From Panulirus ornatus (lineage: Eukaryota > Arthropoda > Malacostraca > Decapoda > Palinuridae), in NCBI RefSeq assembly GCF_036320965.1, contig NC_092265.1, positions 1,535,001 to 1,599,000 of the forward strand: DNA of 64,000 nt, written 5' to 3'. Positions 1 to 64,000 of this stretch are shown one piece after another; within the stretch, counting starts at the first letter, position 1; every line of letters starts with the position of its first letter. The notes under the pieces are model-generated. The model saw nothing but the letters and a program-made list of their open reading frames with translations, made no database searches and was not told where the DNA came from. The translations under genes and the position numbers were made by a program.

Positions 1-113
1 ATAAAAAAAAAAACGAGAGGGGGAGGATTTCCAGCCACCCGCTTCCTCCCCTTTTAGTCGCCTTCTACGACACGCAGGGAATACGTGGGAAGTATTCTTA
101 GTCCCCCATCCCC

Positions 114-118
<5 letters not shown>
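1..118 (-). mobile_element. Short LINE-headed element, copy 1 (cut by window edge)
   Basis: Head region of the roughly 243-bp nonautonomous element defined at 29067-29309. Its 5' terminus (complement of CCCCAGGGA) sits at 118 and directly abuts a (TA)n array. The 3' part lies outside the window. Confidence 0.85.

Positions 119-188
<70 letters not shown>
119..188. repeat. (TA)n microsatellite
   Basis: Perfect TA tract of about 70 bp, separating the 5' end of a short element from a 5'-truncated LINE. Confidence 0.98.
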
Positions 189-189
<1 letters not shown>

Positions 190-1734
190 CATTTATGGAT
201 CTGGAGAAGGCATATGATAGAGTTGATAGAGATGCTCTGTGGAAGGTATTAAGAATATATGGTGTGGGAGGCAAGTTGTTAGAAGCAGTGAAAAGTTTTT
301 ATCGAGGATGTAAGGCATGTGTACGTGTAGGAAGAGAGGAAAGTGATTGGTTCTCAGTGAATGTAGGTTTGCGGCAGGGGTGTGTGATGTCTCCATGGTT
401 GTTTAATTTGTTTATGGATGGGGTTGTTAGGGAGGTGAATGCAAGAGTTTTGGAAAGAGGGGCAAGTACGAAGTCTGTTGTGGATGAGAGAGCTTGGGAA
501 GTGAGTCAGTTGTTGTTCGCTGATGATACAACGCTGGTGGCTGATTCATGTGAGAAACTGCAGAAGCTGGTGACTGAGTTTGGTAAAGTGTGTGAAAGAA
601 GAAAGTTAAGAGTAAATATGAATAAGAGCAAGGTTATTAAGTACAGTAGGGTTGAGGGTCAAGTCAATTGGGAGGTAAGTTTGAATGGAGAAAAACTGGA
701 GGAAGTAAAGTGTTTTAGATATCTGGGAGTGGATCTGGCAGCGGATGGAACCATGGAAGCGGAAGTGAATCATAGGGTGGGGAAGGGGGCGAAAATCCTG
801 GGAGCCTTGAAGAATGTGTGGAAGTCGAGAACATTATCTCGGAAAGCAAAACTGGGTATGTTTGAAGGAATAGTGGTTCCAACAATGTTGTATGGTTGCG
901 AGGCGTGGGCTATGGATAGAGTTGTGCGCAGGAGGGTGGATGTGCTGGAAATGAGATGTTTGAGGACAATGTGTGGTGTGAGGTGGTTTGATCGAGTAAG
1001 TAATGTAAGGGTAAGAGAGATGTGTGGAAATAAAAAGAGCGTGGTTGAGAGAGCAGAAGAGGGTGTTTTGAAATGGTTTGGGCACATGGAGAGAATGAGT
1101 GAGGAAAGATTGACCAAGAGGATATATGTGTCGGAGGTGGAGGGAACAAGGAGAAGTGGGAGACCAAATTGGAGGTGGAAAGACGGAGTGAAAAAGATTT
1201 TGAGTGATCGGGGCCTGAACATGCAGGAGGGTGAAAAGCGTGCAAGGAATAGAGTGAATTGGATCGATGTGATATACCGGGGTTGACGTGCTGTCAGTGG
1301 ATTGAATCAGGGCATGTGAAGCGTCTGGGGTAAACCATGGAAAGCTGTGTGGGGCCTGGATGTGGAAAGGGAGCTGTGGTTTCGGGCATTATTGCATGAC
1401 AGCTAGAGACTGAGTGTGAACGAATGAGGCCTTTGTTGTCTTTTCCTAGCGCTACCCCGCACACATGAGGGGGGAGGGGGATGGTATTCCATGTGTGGCG
1501 AAGTGGCGATGGGAATGAATAAAGGCAGACAGTGTGAATTGTGTGTATGGGTATATATGTATGTGTCTGTGTGTGTATATATATGTGTACATTGAGATGT
1601 ATAGGTATGTATATTTGCGTGTGTGGACGCGTGTGTATATACATGTGTATGGGGGTGGGTTTGGCCATTTCTTTCGTCTGTTTCCTTGCGCTACCTCGCA
1701 AACGCGGGAGACAGCGACAAAGCAAAAAAAAAAA

Positions 1735-1735
<1 letters not shown>
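189..1735 (+). mobile_element. RTE-like LINE, 5'-truncated, with full 3' tail
   Basis: Begins inside the RT domain (AFMDLEKAYDRV) immediately after (TA)n. ORF 195-1286 is intact to the family stop. It holds LRQGCVMSP and the catalytic LLFADDT, then the C-terminal GHMERM and GRPNWRWKDG motifs. The 3'UTR (1287-1723) is the long form, ending in the tail hairpin (CTACCTCGC ... GCGGGAG) and A12. Truncated at birth or by later rearrangement, it lacks the endonuclease and the first half of RT and cannot be autonomous. Confidence 0.92.

Positions 1736-1736
<1 letters not shown>

Positions 1737-1806
<70 letters not shown>
1737..1806. repeat. (TA)n microsatellite
   Basis: About 70 bp of TA between the LINE poly(A) tail and the 5' end of short-element copy 2. 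Confidence 0.98.
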
Positions 1807-1808
<2 letters not shown>

Positions 1809-1809
<1 letters not shown>

Positions 1810-2018
1810 CCTTTGAGATAGGGGAGAAAGAATACTTCCCACGTATTCCTGCGTGTCGTAGAAGGCGACTAAAAGGGGAGGGAGCAGGGGGCTGGAAATC
1901 CTCCTTTCCCGTTTATAATTTTCCAAAAGAAGGAACGGAGAGGTGGGCCAATTAAGGATATACCCTCTAAGGCTCATTCTTCAGTTCTTAACGCCACCTC
2001 GCTAACGCGGGATAAGGC

Positions 2019-2020
<2 letters not shown>
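1809..2020 (+). mobile_element. Short LINE-headed element, copy 2
   Basis: Head (GATAGGGGAGAAAGAATACTT ... GGAAATCCTCC), middle (CCAAAAGAAGGAAC) and tail hairpin (CCACCTCGCTAACGCGGGA) in order. Instead of poly(A) the 3' end runs straight into (AT)n, so TA arrays flank it on both sides. Confidence 0.85.

Positions 2021-2096
<76 letters not shown>
2021..2096. repeat. (AT)n microsatellite
   Basis: About 76 bp of AT, abutting the 3' end of short-element copy 2. Confidence 0.98.
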
Positions 2097-2100
<4 letters not shown>

Positions 2101-2251
2101 TTATCTATTCATTCATTTTGCTTTGTCGCTGTCTCCCGCGTTAGCGAGGTAGCGCAAGGAAACAGACGAAAGATTGGCCCAACCCACCCACATACACATG
2201 TATATACATACACGTCCACACACGCAAATATACATACCTATACATCTCAAC

Positions 2252-2253
<2 letters not shown>
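2097..2253 (-). mobile_element. LINE 3' tail only
   Basis: Antisense tail: TTTGTCGCTGTCTCCCGCG hairpin half, then the ACATGTATATACATACACGTCC module, breaking off at CTCAACG against (TA)n. Confidence 0.85.

Positions 2254-2318
<65 letters not shown>
2251..2318. repeat. (TA)n microsatellite
   Basis: TA tract between a LINE tail and the poly(T) end of short-element copy 3. Confidence 0.97.
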
Positions 2319-3811
<1,493 letters not shown>

Positions 3812-3819
3812 ATATATGT

Positions 3820-3822
<3 letters not shown>

Positions 3823-3869
<47 letters not shown>
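3823..3869. repeat. (TA)n microsatellite
   Basis: About 47 bp of TA beside the truncated end of the LINE at 2715-3811. Confidence 0.95.
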
Positions 3870-3873
<4 letters not shown>

Positions 3874-6510
3874 TTTATTAATATGGCTGGTCCTACACAG
3901 TTCTTTGAGGAAAAGACCTGCAAGCTTTCCACGCTGATTGAGACACGCTCTTTGTGAGTGGAACAGTAGGAGAAAAGATATTCCTCAGGGCTCTCTCCTA
4001 TCGCCTATCATTTTCCTTCTTTCAATGAATGTTTTCTCCAGCAGGCGGAACAGGAGAGCTTTCATGGTCCTAGTTTTTTTTTCAAAATGTAATCTCTTTG
4101 ATTTGTTATTCTGTACACAGGGCATTATGTAATATCTGGATCGTATTCATTATTTGTTTCACTGGAAAAAAAATCCTAGATAGTCATCCAGGTATGTAAG
4201 TATTTACATTGAGGTTTCATTAAATGATAAGAATTTATGATTATCAATATTGTTTCCACGCGACTGGAAGGTTGCATTTTCCCTCACTCGAGCATGTTTA
4301 CAAATCGTTCCCCCAACCTAACATTTGAATACCCTTTACTCCCTTGAAGCGTGTAACATATGCAGTTACATGTGGCATGAACAAGATTGTACCATATATA
4401 TATAATACGCATGGAGCCATTGCTTACACCAGGTTTTGTCAGAATTTTGTTGGATGAGTTACATCATGGTAGCCAAGGACCTCAGGTGTGTCGTCTGTTG
4501 GTGGGCTAGGTGCCAGGAAATGTTTATTATATTTCATCCTTTTATCGAGCATTTTATTTTTCAGCATAGATTCTATGAATACATCAGATGTATCATATTA
4601 AGTTAGGCTTATTATATAAAATCGTACTTAATATCCAAAAAATTGAACGAAAATTATTAAACTTAAGTAAGAAAGTGCTATGTGTCAAGTATACATACAA
4701 GTCTCGGAGGTCGTGGATGTGGGACCCTGGACCTCTGTCAAAGCGACCACCTTTAGTGCCGGGACGATGGACACCAGTGGTGTTTTAGAGAACTTTTGTG
4801 GCTCTCCATTCTGGGTTTGTTCCGTTTTTCTCAGTTAAAGCTATCATACAGGTTATTTTTTTGTAATTTCAAGGGGTGTTTCGAGTGAATGGAGCAGGTA
4901 ATGAAGTACATGTAAGTTGTAATTCGCATCTTTTGTTACAAGATAGCGGTGTGTTGGACTATTAGTTTTAAAGGCTGACAGTGTGTGTTTAACAGAATCT
5001 CGTTTTATGTCACCCTCAGAATACATTACAGTAATGCTTGTATCATCCACAGACACTTGCTTTTTACCTGGGGAGTGCTCATTTTAAATCTTTGATCTTG
5101 TGTAAGCATCTTCAGTATATCGCACATAACTCTGGTATCATGAGATGACGAGTGATAACGTCTGGAATTGACGATGGTCAGGAAAACCTTAGTTGTTTAC
5201 TATGAAAATAACAAAATTTAGTGTCACATTAGTATACTAGGAGAGGACCTCATTCCACAGTGGATAGTGTTAGGTATCCACCTGGGGTCGATACGGCCGA
5301 TAATTGCACGTATAATATTGCACCCTGAAAGTATAATAAGAAATCGCGTATCCTTAGCCTCCCAGCTAGAGTGCCATCCCGTACGTGCAACCTCTATGAA
5401 TTGCATAACACTGCCTTAGTAAAAGCCAGGAATCCCATGATGCCGCTTAAAGGTCAGCTAATTCCATTTATCTTTTAGACGTCTGTCAAGGAAGCAAACA
5501 TGAGGTTCAGGCATCGGTTTGTGGTATATGTTGTGTATGCTGCCACCCCCTTCACGCCACGCAAGCACACTTATCCAACATTTTTTCTTGGCTACCACAG
5601 AAATCTCTTTCACTCATAATTGTATTAAATTATTCATCCTTAATTCCCTTACTTTACTAATCCAGTGATTTAAAATATCATTTGATTTCTATGGCCATTG
5701 TTTCAATTGAAACGAATTTGCATTCATATGTCACTTTAAATTCTGCTGTTACTAATTGCATCATTTGTGTTGCATATCTTAATATATTTACCCTTCATTC
5801 TTCACTCATCAACACAGTTGTTTCACTTCATATGTTTCTTGTCATAGTTCATTAATGATTAATGATCATGCATTTTGACAAGATATTTGGGTCCATACAC
5901 AATTTCAGAAAATCACTCAGTTATTTTGACATATGTTATATGGGTCTCAAACTTTCCTCCCATTGATATTCACATTGACAATTAGCTTTTACCACATATC
6001 AGATGTAATCAGAACTTAGTTGTGCCTTCTTTCTGATATGCTGAACTTACAGTCTACACACAGTGTTCTCTTTTTATTACTTTTACGGCTGAAGGTGTCA
6101 TAATGTAAATGTGGACCGTGTGTGTGTGTGTGTGTGTGTGTGTTGTCAGCATTATTATGTTTCAAACATTATTTCCGTTGTTTTATGACATCATTTCATG
6201 TTTCACTTTGATGATGAGAATACACTGTTGGTCTTCAAGACAGTGCATACAAAACAATATGACACACACATGTAAGACCAAATTAGTGTAGTATGATAAG
6301 GCCCTTTATATTTTTATTGTATTTTGACTGTGAAGAAGTAGTTAGTTAAGTTTACAATTGTATGTGTAGGCTCATGGCAAGTTAGCTTAAAAGAATGGGA
6401 TTAATATTGCAAGATCATGTTGCTAGTTAAAACTAATGATATTCCTGATATCTACTTTTATAAAAACAGAATATAGAAATTTCCATATCCTCTCCTTTAG
6501 CTTCAGTTGC
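3870..6510. other. Unassigned flank or first-intron DNA
   Basis: AT-rich sequence with no coding signal I can support and no recognisable repeat, except a (GT)n run at about 6118-6141 just beyond its end region. I looked for the short first MRP coding exon (ATG, about 15-20 codons, ending in phase 0) and did not find a convincing one. Confidence 0.5.
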
Positions 6511-6514
6511 TCTC

Positions 6515-6850
6515 ACCTTTTACGAGCATACGCTCAGTTTCTTCACACATCTCTTTTCCAAGTTCACATACTTTTGCCACTCTTTTCACCCAAATCTTTT
6601 CCTCTCTTCCACAAACCTCTACAAATCTTCACCCTTGCATCCACTAGGTAATGATTAGACATTATTAGACATCCTGCCACTTGCCGTTCTCATCCCTTTC
6701 ACGTCCAAGAGTCTTTTGTACACTTACCAATTATTACGTAATCCAGTATTGCTCACTATGTTCCTATGTCCCCTTCACGTATACCCCTCTTTTTAAACCA
6801 GGCATTCCCAATCTTTAGTCCTTTTCCACCTCATAACTGTACAAGTTTTT
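6515..6850 (-). mobile_element. RTE-like LINE endonuclease-linker fragment, decayed
   Basis: Antisense match to the C-terminal endonuclease and following linker of the intact copy at 51013-54079, including the complements of the SDHYLVEAKV and NTWFKKRDI regions. Many stops. Confidence 0.7.
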
Positions 6851-7769
6851 CACCATATCTGTTTACTAGAGCAGAATTGTATGCAATAGATAGTCACAGA
6901 ACATTTGGTGTAAGGATGTCCATAACGTACCAATATGATAAATGGATTGCATAGAATGCAGCTGAGTGCAGTTTATCTATATTGTCTACTGTGTGTATCT
7001 GGAGATGTCGGCACTTACTGTGTTCTAGTTTTCACTGCACGTCAGGTAAAATTAAATTTTGCTGGAGTATGGGGAAACATTTGTTGATGTAAGCAAACTA
7101 CAGACAACCATTAGGCTTAATCCTTATCAGCCTGCTTTTGTCAGTCATTGGCAACGATTACACCCAAAGGATTAAAGTTTATTTTCCTTTTGTTGCCCAG
7201 GTGTCTGTTCTGTATAGTGGCAGTACTGTAAACTCAGCACTGTTGTACAAATCAATATTTTCTGTTCCCATCCCATAGATAGAAATGAAAGCTTTGCTTT
7301 TCTGAAAAAAATGTCAACATTTCTTTAGGAATCTTTTCCCAACTTTTTGCTGAATTCATGGGAGGAAGTATAAGAATCTTATTCCCATATTTTGCTTATT
7401 TCATGGTAGGAAGTAGGTGGCAATCCTTATTGCTCTCATCCTCACACATCTGCTTTGTGGACATGATTATTGTTGTTTTTGTCTACTTGCTACTTTTTAA
7501 CCATGTGATCTTTGCCTTTAGACATCAGAGATGTCAGATTTGTTCCATATCTTATGTTTGTGTTTCGTAGCACAAATCTTATTCTTGATTTAGGACCCTA
7601 TGGCATTTGATGGTATGTCATTCTAGGCTAGCCAGGTAACCTTTAGCACTTACTGCAGTAGTGGAGCAGTGCAGATTGAATTTAGATTTTTTTTGGTTCT
7701 GTAAGAATATTTTTCTGCATCTTCCTCATGACCTCATACTGGTTTGTATTGTACATCTCCTAATCACTT

Positions 7770-8858
7770 TCACTCCTGTCATGCAAGTAATGCCCATATG
7801 CCTCTTTTCTCTTTCACCAGCATCTTAACTTCATCATCCTACCTCTCACTACCCTTTCTTACTTGCCCGATCCCTTTCCATGTACCACATGCTTCTTCTG
7901 CACTTATTGGCATAGCTTCTGTAAATACCCCCCATTCCTTACCCATTTCCCTAACTTCATTTACTACCCTTTTGCTATTCTACATGCAGTCTTCCTGGGA
8001 CCTTTTCACACAAGCCACTTTTGCAAACTCACTCACTTTCACCACCCTCTTCCCACCCATTTCATTTCCTTTCTTAAAGTCTCCTTAGTTCTTCACTCTG
8101 GCATCCCCAAAATGATTATCAGACATTCCACCAGTTGTGCCTATCTGATCATTTACATCCAAGTCTCTCATTTGCATGCCTGTCAGCTTGCACATTATCC
8201 AGTAATACCCACTAACTATGTCTCAGTCGCTCATGTATAATTAAGTATGTCCTTTGTAAACTGGATGTTTCCAGTCACCGGATCTTTTTCACCACTAAAC
8301 TACATGAGATATTCATTTTCAGTCACATCACTGGTTACCTCATACCCTTTAGTTATACCCTCAATTGCCATATTACCCACTCTCACCCTTGAGTGACCCA
8401 TCACTAGTACCCAATCCATTACATAAAATTTCTGACACACTCACTCATCTGCTCTTGAAACACTTGTCTCTTTTCCTCACTCCTCCATCTTCCAGGTGCA
8501 TAAGCACTGATGATCATCCACCTCTTGTAATTCATCATCATCTTTACCCACGTCAGTCTGGGGCTCAATTCTGTACACTTATATGCATTCCCACATAGAG
8601 CCGTAACATCCAAGTTCTCTCCTCAAACATGGCAACTTTCTTTCTTCTCATCTTGGTTACATCCTCACATATTCAGACACCCTAGACTAAGCCTTCAAGG
8701 AAGATGGACACTCCTCACTTGGCTGCTTCCTCTGTTCCAACTTTTAGTAATTGAAATACTTGAAGTGATGGATTTCCAGCCCCAACTCCTGCCCCTCTTA
8801 ATCACCTTTGACATATAGGGAATATGTGGAAATTATTCTTTCTATCCTATCCCCAGAA
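7770..8858 (-). mobile_element. RTE-like LINE, 5' half only, decayed
   Basis: Antisense copy covering 5'UTR (8660-8858, starting with the complement of a CTGGGGATAGG head), endonuclease (DDHPP/GAYAPG region near 8510; SDH region near 8120) and linker to about 7770. RT and 3' tail are absent, which is the opposite of normal 5' truncation. Confidence 0.78.
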
Positions 8859-9166
8859 TGAAATACCATACAACTCAGTATTTTGAAGAGTACAGGAAAC
8901 CCATGGTTTGTGTAATCTCTTGGGGAACAGATTTAAACAGTGGAAGCATGACTACCACCTTTAATCATATCTTCTGATGTGTAGCATTCTATTTCAAAAT
9001 TATGGAGATTTTACTGTACGCAGAATGACTTTGTCATGGTTTTTTAAATGGAGAATTTTGTTGTTACAAAGAAGTTTGACACTGAAGCATTTTTAAAAAC
9101 TAGTTATAGCATAAGCACTTCTTCCTGACAGGATTTTATCCATGCAATAAAATTTCTTTTTTGCAG

Positions 9167-60063
<50,897 letters not shown>

Positions 60064-60573
60064 GTAACAACAAAATGATATACTCTGTGATGTACAGGAA
60101 CTCTTATGTAACATTTCACTATATTTCTTTTATTTCCAGCATTCTTTGATTAGTCAACTGTGCAACATTTAAGTGCTTATGTCATTGTATTTCTCGTAGG
60201 TTCTTCTTTGTACTGTCATAGAAGAATTTTCTTTTTAAAATCACTTCTTCTTCATTCATGACCTTTATTATTTAGAGAATCATAGTGATGCTGTCATAGT
60301 GCTTGTAATGATTTTTTCTGCTTTTGACCGATTTTATAAGTTGTCATACATTGACCAATTGACTTAAATGCAAATCAACCCTGACACAAAAAGCCCACTC
60401 ACTGTGTCTACTGTAGGCTTGCCATGCACAGCTCCCAAAATTAAGGAAACTAGAGTGACGAAGCTTACGGCTTTAATGACAGCACAATTGTAACAGATAC
60501 CTCCCATCATTTACATTTTATACTTCTGTATGCTGTCCCCAGTTACTATATTATCATTGACTTCATTTCTTTT
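60064..60573. other. Intron after W18, first part
   Basis: Nothing recognised; the next MRP exon (start of TMD2) was not found in the rest of the window. Confidence 0.45.
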
Positions 60574-60635
60574 GAGAGAGAAACTGCAGAAGTTGGTGAC
60601 TGAGTCTAGAAAAGTGTGTGAAAGGAGAAATTGTG
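60574..60635 (+). mobile_element. RTE-like LINE splinter
   Basis: About 60 bp matching the EKLQKLVTESRKVCERR coding segment only, beside a CR1-like element. Confidence 0.75.
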
Positions 60636-62015
60636 GAAATTTAAGGTGTCTAGCTTTGCCCTGTAACTCACATTCTTTGATAACTGATATCATCTTTGTT
60701 GCCCTCAAGTAGACCTTCTGTATCAGTTTTGCACTTCTTTAGGTGTGGTAACTAAACTTGAGAAGCATATTCCAAGTTTATCCTTTTATAGGACATAATG
60801 GCTTGCTTAATATTTCTTTGTTAATGCCTTTCAATTATTTGCTAGCACATAGTTAGTCTTCTTAACTATTCTTTTAAGATGGGACTCTATCAAAAGGGTT
60901 GGTACAATGTAGACTCCCAGGTCTTTCTCACACACAGATACTTGTAGTTTATTTGTTTGCTAGATGATATTCATATTGAGACCCTCTTGCACTGTGACCC
61001 ATTTTTATTACTGTATTCTTTCGTCTGTTTTCTTGTGCTACTTCGCTAATGCGGGAGACAGCGACTAACTATGATGAATAATAAGTGAATATTTACTTAG
61101 TGGCCTTTGTTGTCTTCTCCTTGCGCTACCTTGCGCACATTTGGGGAGAGGGGGTGGTTATTTTCATGTGTGGCGGGGTGGCAATGGGAATGAATAAAGG
61201 CAGACTATGAATTATGTGCATGTGTATATATGTATGTGTCTGTGTGTATATATATGTATACATTGAGATGCACAGGTATGTATATTTGTGTGTGTGGATG
61301 TATATATATGTATATATACATGTGTATGTGGGTGGGTTGGGCTATTCTTTCGTCTGTTTCCTTACACTACCTCGCTAACATGGGAGACAGTGACAAAGCA
61401 AAATAGATAAATAGATATTACTTAAATTAAACTTCATTAATCACATGTCATACTAACTTTGGAGTCTGTGTGTCCCTATGTAAGTTGATGTAATCCAGCT
61501 CATTTTAGACTTTCTTCATCGCTTATATGTCGTCTGTAAGCGTATTCAAGGAGGAGTCCTTTCTGTCCAGCAAGTCACTTATGTAGATCAAGAAGAGTGA
61601 TAGTTCCAGAAACTGAGGCTCTCCATTGGTAACCTTAACCTAATTTGAGAAGGCTTTCCTGATGTGTATCCTTTGTTCCTTTTCTGTAATATAATTTTAT
61701 ATCCATCAAAGGAATATCCTTATTTCTGCCTTATTTCATAATTACCTTTCTATGCAGTATAGTGTCAAAAGGTTTCTAATAGTCCAGATACAAACACTCC
61801 ACCCAGTCTACTCTTTTCTTCAATACAGAGCTCGCTTTTTCATAGAAATCTAACTGCTTTGTCATGCATGAATTCCCTTCTGAGAAACTGTTTTGTCTTT
61901 CACTTAGGTAGTTTCTCTTCTGCAGGTAGTTACCCATTTGCTTTCTGGATCTCTTCTAGTATCTTACAGACAACACTTCTCAATGAGATTGGTATGTAGT
62001 TTAGTGCCTTTTCCC
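60636..62015 (-). mobile_element. CR1/L2-like LINE, decayed, split by RTE-like tails
   Basis: The complement reads, in shifting frames, NYIPISLRSVVCKILEEI, KTKQF, RVDWVECLYLDY, MDIKLYYRKGTKDTHQ, INLEYASQV-LPHLKK and RATKMISVIKECE. This is the order of CR1-type RT motifs (PISL, DF-KAFD region, HLEY-VQ-W-P-L, RATK). The element is interrupted at 61016-61425 by tails of the RTE-like family, so it is older. Confidence 0.7.
61016..61425 (+). mobile_element. LINE type-1 tails inserted in the CR1-like element
   Basis: A short terminal module (61018-61085, GGGAGACAGCGACTAACTAT), then a long-form tail (61097-61425) ending GACAAAGCAAAATAGATAAA. Confidence 0.85.
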
Positions 62016-62265
62016 ACTCATGTCTTATAGATAGTTATACTGTTTTTTTGTATTTTATCATCAGTCCTTCACTTCTGTAAGAAAAAAGATATTATTCTCC
62101 ATTTTGAAAATTTCCAAAATCTAATGTGACCATGAAATAAAGAATATGACAGTCTGCAAGGGGTTAAGAAATATATTGGACCTTACATTTTCAGAGATAT
62201 TCACATAACAGTGAAAAGAGAGTCAGTTCAGAGGTATATTTCATCTACTGCTTTTACTCTCATAA

Positions 62266-62312
62266 TACCTCGCAAACGCGGGAGACAGCGACAAAGTATA
62301 ATAAAAATAATA
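62266..62312 (+). mobile_element. Minimal LINE 3' terminus
   Basis: Only about 45 bp: ACCTCGCAAACGCGGGAGAC, AGCGACAAAGTATAATAAAA. Just the hairpin and A-rich end. CpGs intact, so young. Confidence 0.8.
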
Positions 62313-63631
62313 TTTTAGTAAAACAAGCTGAAAAGTGCTGGAGTATAGCCTGAGTGTTTGTTTAGCTGCTTTGTGCATGTTTCATTGTTTATCTGACCCA
62401 CAATGAAATATTTTTTTGATTATTACTATGTTTATTGTTGTATGATATCATTTGCCACGTTATAATCTTGAGTTTTTATAACAACATGGTTGTAAAAGTT
62501 TGTAAAATTACCTGCTGTACCAGTTAAGCACAGTGTTGACAAGGTTTAGGGGCACTGACAACACTGCCCTCACTTCTTCTAGAAATGCTATGTCCTGCCT
62601 CATCTTGGTAGATTTTCAGTGCTGGAAGAGTCAGTGTCCAGATAACTCAAAGACAGTTCATCATCATCATGTAATTCAGGGTCATTTACCTGATCCTGTA
62701 AATGTAGCTAAAACCATTTGGTTTATTAGAAAACTTATGAGAATGTGCTGTCATTGATATGACTTGAAGATGGCTGCCCAGAGGGAAAAGTTCTCATGTG
62801 TGGCCTCAAAACAGAGTTACAAAACATGCATAGATTTACATCTATGGAAATGTAGGTATTTAAGTACAATTTGCAAAATGAAAGAGTGGAAGATATGGAA
62901 TATTTTTGTGTGCATAACACCATTTAAAGGGAAATTGCAAGGTATTGAAGGGGGCTTTGGATTATTGTTAGAAAAAGGAAGTTAAATGTGAATCCTAATA
63001 GGATCCGATTTGTATATAAGAAGGGGAATTTAATGTGGTTTAGTTGGTTTGTGAGTGGTTAAAAGGTTTCAGAATTTCAGATATTATGGAATGTTCTTAA
63101 TGAAGATGGAGGAATTTATTATTTATTTGCCAAAACATCTAGGAGAGTAATGAATAGTAGTTATATTGCTGGCAAAGTGAAGGGTAAAGACATGAGACTA
63201 AGTTTGACTGAGCTTAATAGAAATTATAGTTCGTCCTTCCTTGATGTTTAGGAATGAAACATAATTGTGGCAACAAAATTTCTGAGGTAATGCAAACTAT
63301 GGTAATGGAGTTTGTCATACTGATAATGATACTGGCATTTAGGATGAATGCATGGTTGAAGGATGATCTGAACTGGAAAAAGAGTTTAGAAGTATATAGG
63401 TGAGAGGAATGTAGGGAGGAATGTAATCATGGAAGAGTGTTTAGAATTTTGCAAGGATAAGTGCACAGGAAGAGAACCTGCATGTGTAATATCTTCTAGA
63501 TATTTGGAAACTTTTAGATGCATACATCTTACATATTGTGGATATTTTCCACTAATTTTGCTGATTAAGAAACCATGACAAAATGAAACTTCGAGGTATG
63601 CCATATTTTGGTTTATAATTATTTAGAGAGC
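62313..63631. other. Unassigned intron DNA
   Basis: Short open frames (for example 62533-62757) show no family resemblance. No exon with ABCC TMD2 similarity was seen. Confidence 0.45.
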
Positions 63632-64000
63632 ATATGAAGTCTGTTGGGGATGAGAGAGCTTGGGAAGTGAGTCAGTTGTTGTTCGCTGATGATACAGCGT
63701 TGGTGGCGGATTCATGTGAGAAACTGCAGAAGCTGGTGACATTGTTTGGTAAAGTGTGTGGAAGAAGAAAGTTAAGAGTAAATGTGAATAAGAGCAAGGT
63801 TATTAGGTACAGTAGGGTTGAGGGTCAAGTCAATTGGGAGGTGAGTTTGAATGGTGAAAAACTGGAGGAAGTGAAGTGTTTTAGATATCTGGGAGTGGAT
63901 CTGTCAGCGGATGGAACCATGGAAGCGGAAGTGGATCATAGGGTGGGGGAGGGGGCGAAAATTTTGGGAGCCTTGAAAAATGTGTGGAAGTCGAGAACAT
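63632..64000 (+). mobile_element. Young RTE-like LINE, runs off the window
   Basis: Starts at ATGAAGTCTGTTGGGGATGA (63634) and is open to the window end, at least 122 codons. It contains LLFADDTALVAD, NVNKSKVIRYSRVEG, VDLSADGTMEAEVDHRV and ILGALKNVWKSRT. Subfamily marks match the copies at 12773, 32858 and 51013. 5'-truncated; the 3' end lies beyond 64000. Confidence 0.92.

Noticed and set aside
62533..62985. Candidate MRP TMD2 exon or other gene in the last intron
   Set aside because: Translations lack ABCC TMD2 motifs, and no acceptor/donor pair with phase 0 entry fits the W18 end.

Overview
The window is eukaryotic, almost certainly arthropod and probably a decapod crustacean (inference). 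The evidence is one intron-rich gene with GT/AG junctions, dense non-LTR retrotransposons, long (TA)n, (GA)n and (CA)n arrays, and no bacterial-style gene packing. No rRNA, tRNA or CRISPR was seen.

Host gene. Eighteen short plus-strand exons between 9167 and 60063 join in one reading frame (2817 nt, 939 codons, every intron phase compatible). They encode roughly the N-terminal 60% of an ABCC1/MRP1-type ABC transporter: TMD0, L0 linker, TMD1, complete NBD1 and the regulatory linker. The first coding exon and everything after the linker (TMD2, NBD2) lie outside the window or were not recognised. Several exons are too short to show up as long ORFs.

Mobile DNA. Introns and the 5' flank are filled with one RTE-like LINE family (APE endonuclease plus reverse transcriptase) in many states. 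The best copy is 51013-54079 on the minus strand, with a 955-codon open frame that lacks only the first endonuclease motif. Others are 5'-truncated copies with open RT frames (189, 12773, 32858, 63632), decayed copies, 5'-half-only copies, and many stand-alone 3' tails. A short partner element of about 243 bp combines the LINE 5'UTR with the LINE 3'-terminal hairpin and a poly(A) tail. One copy (29067-29309) has a perfect 12-bp target duplication. It looks like a nonautonomous, internally deleted LINE derivative. Further layers are two CR1/L2-like LINE remnants, two other RT fragments, a probable solo LTR with an internal 160-bp duplication, and anonymous dispersed repeats.

Layout. 1-3870: nested LINE/short-element/(TA)n mosaic. 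3871-9166: upstream flank or first intron, with decayed LINE pieces. 9167-24203: TMD0 and L0 exons with LINE-filled introns. 24204-42559: TMD1 exons. 42710-54758: NBD1 exons, with the solo LTR and the intact LINE in its introns. 57992-60063: linker exons. 60064-64000: next intron, with a CR1-like LINE and the start of another young LINE copy. Several exons have LINE-derived DNA within about 10-50 bp of their 3' splice site.
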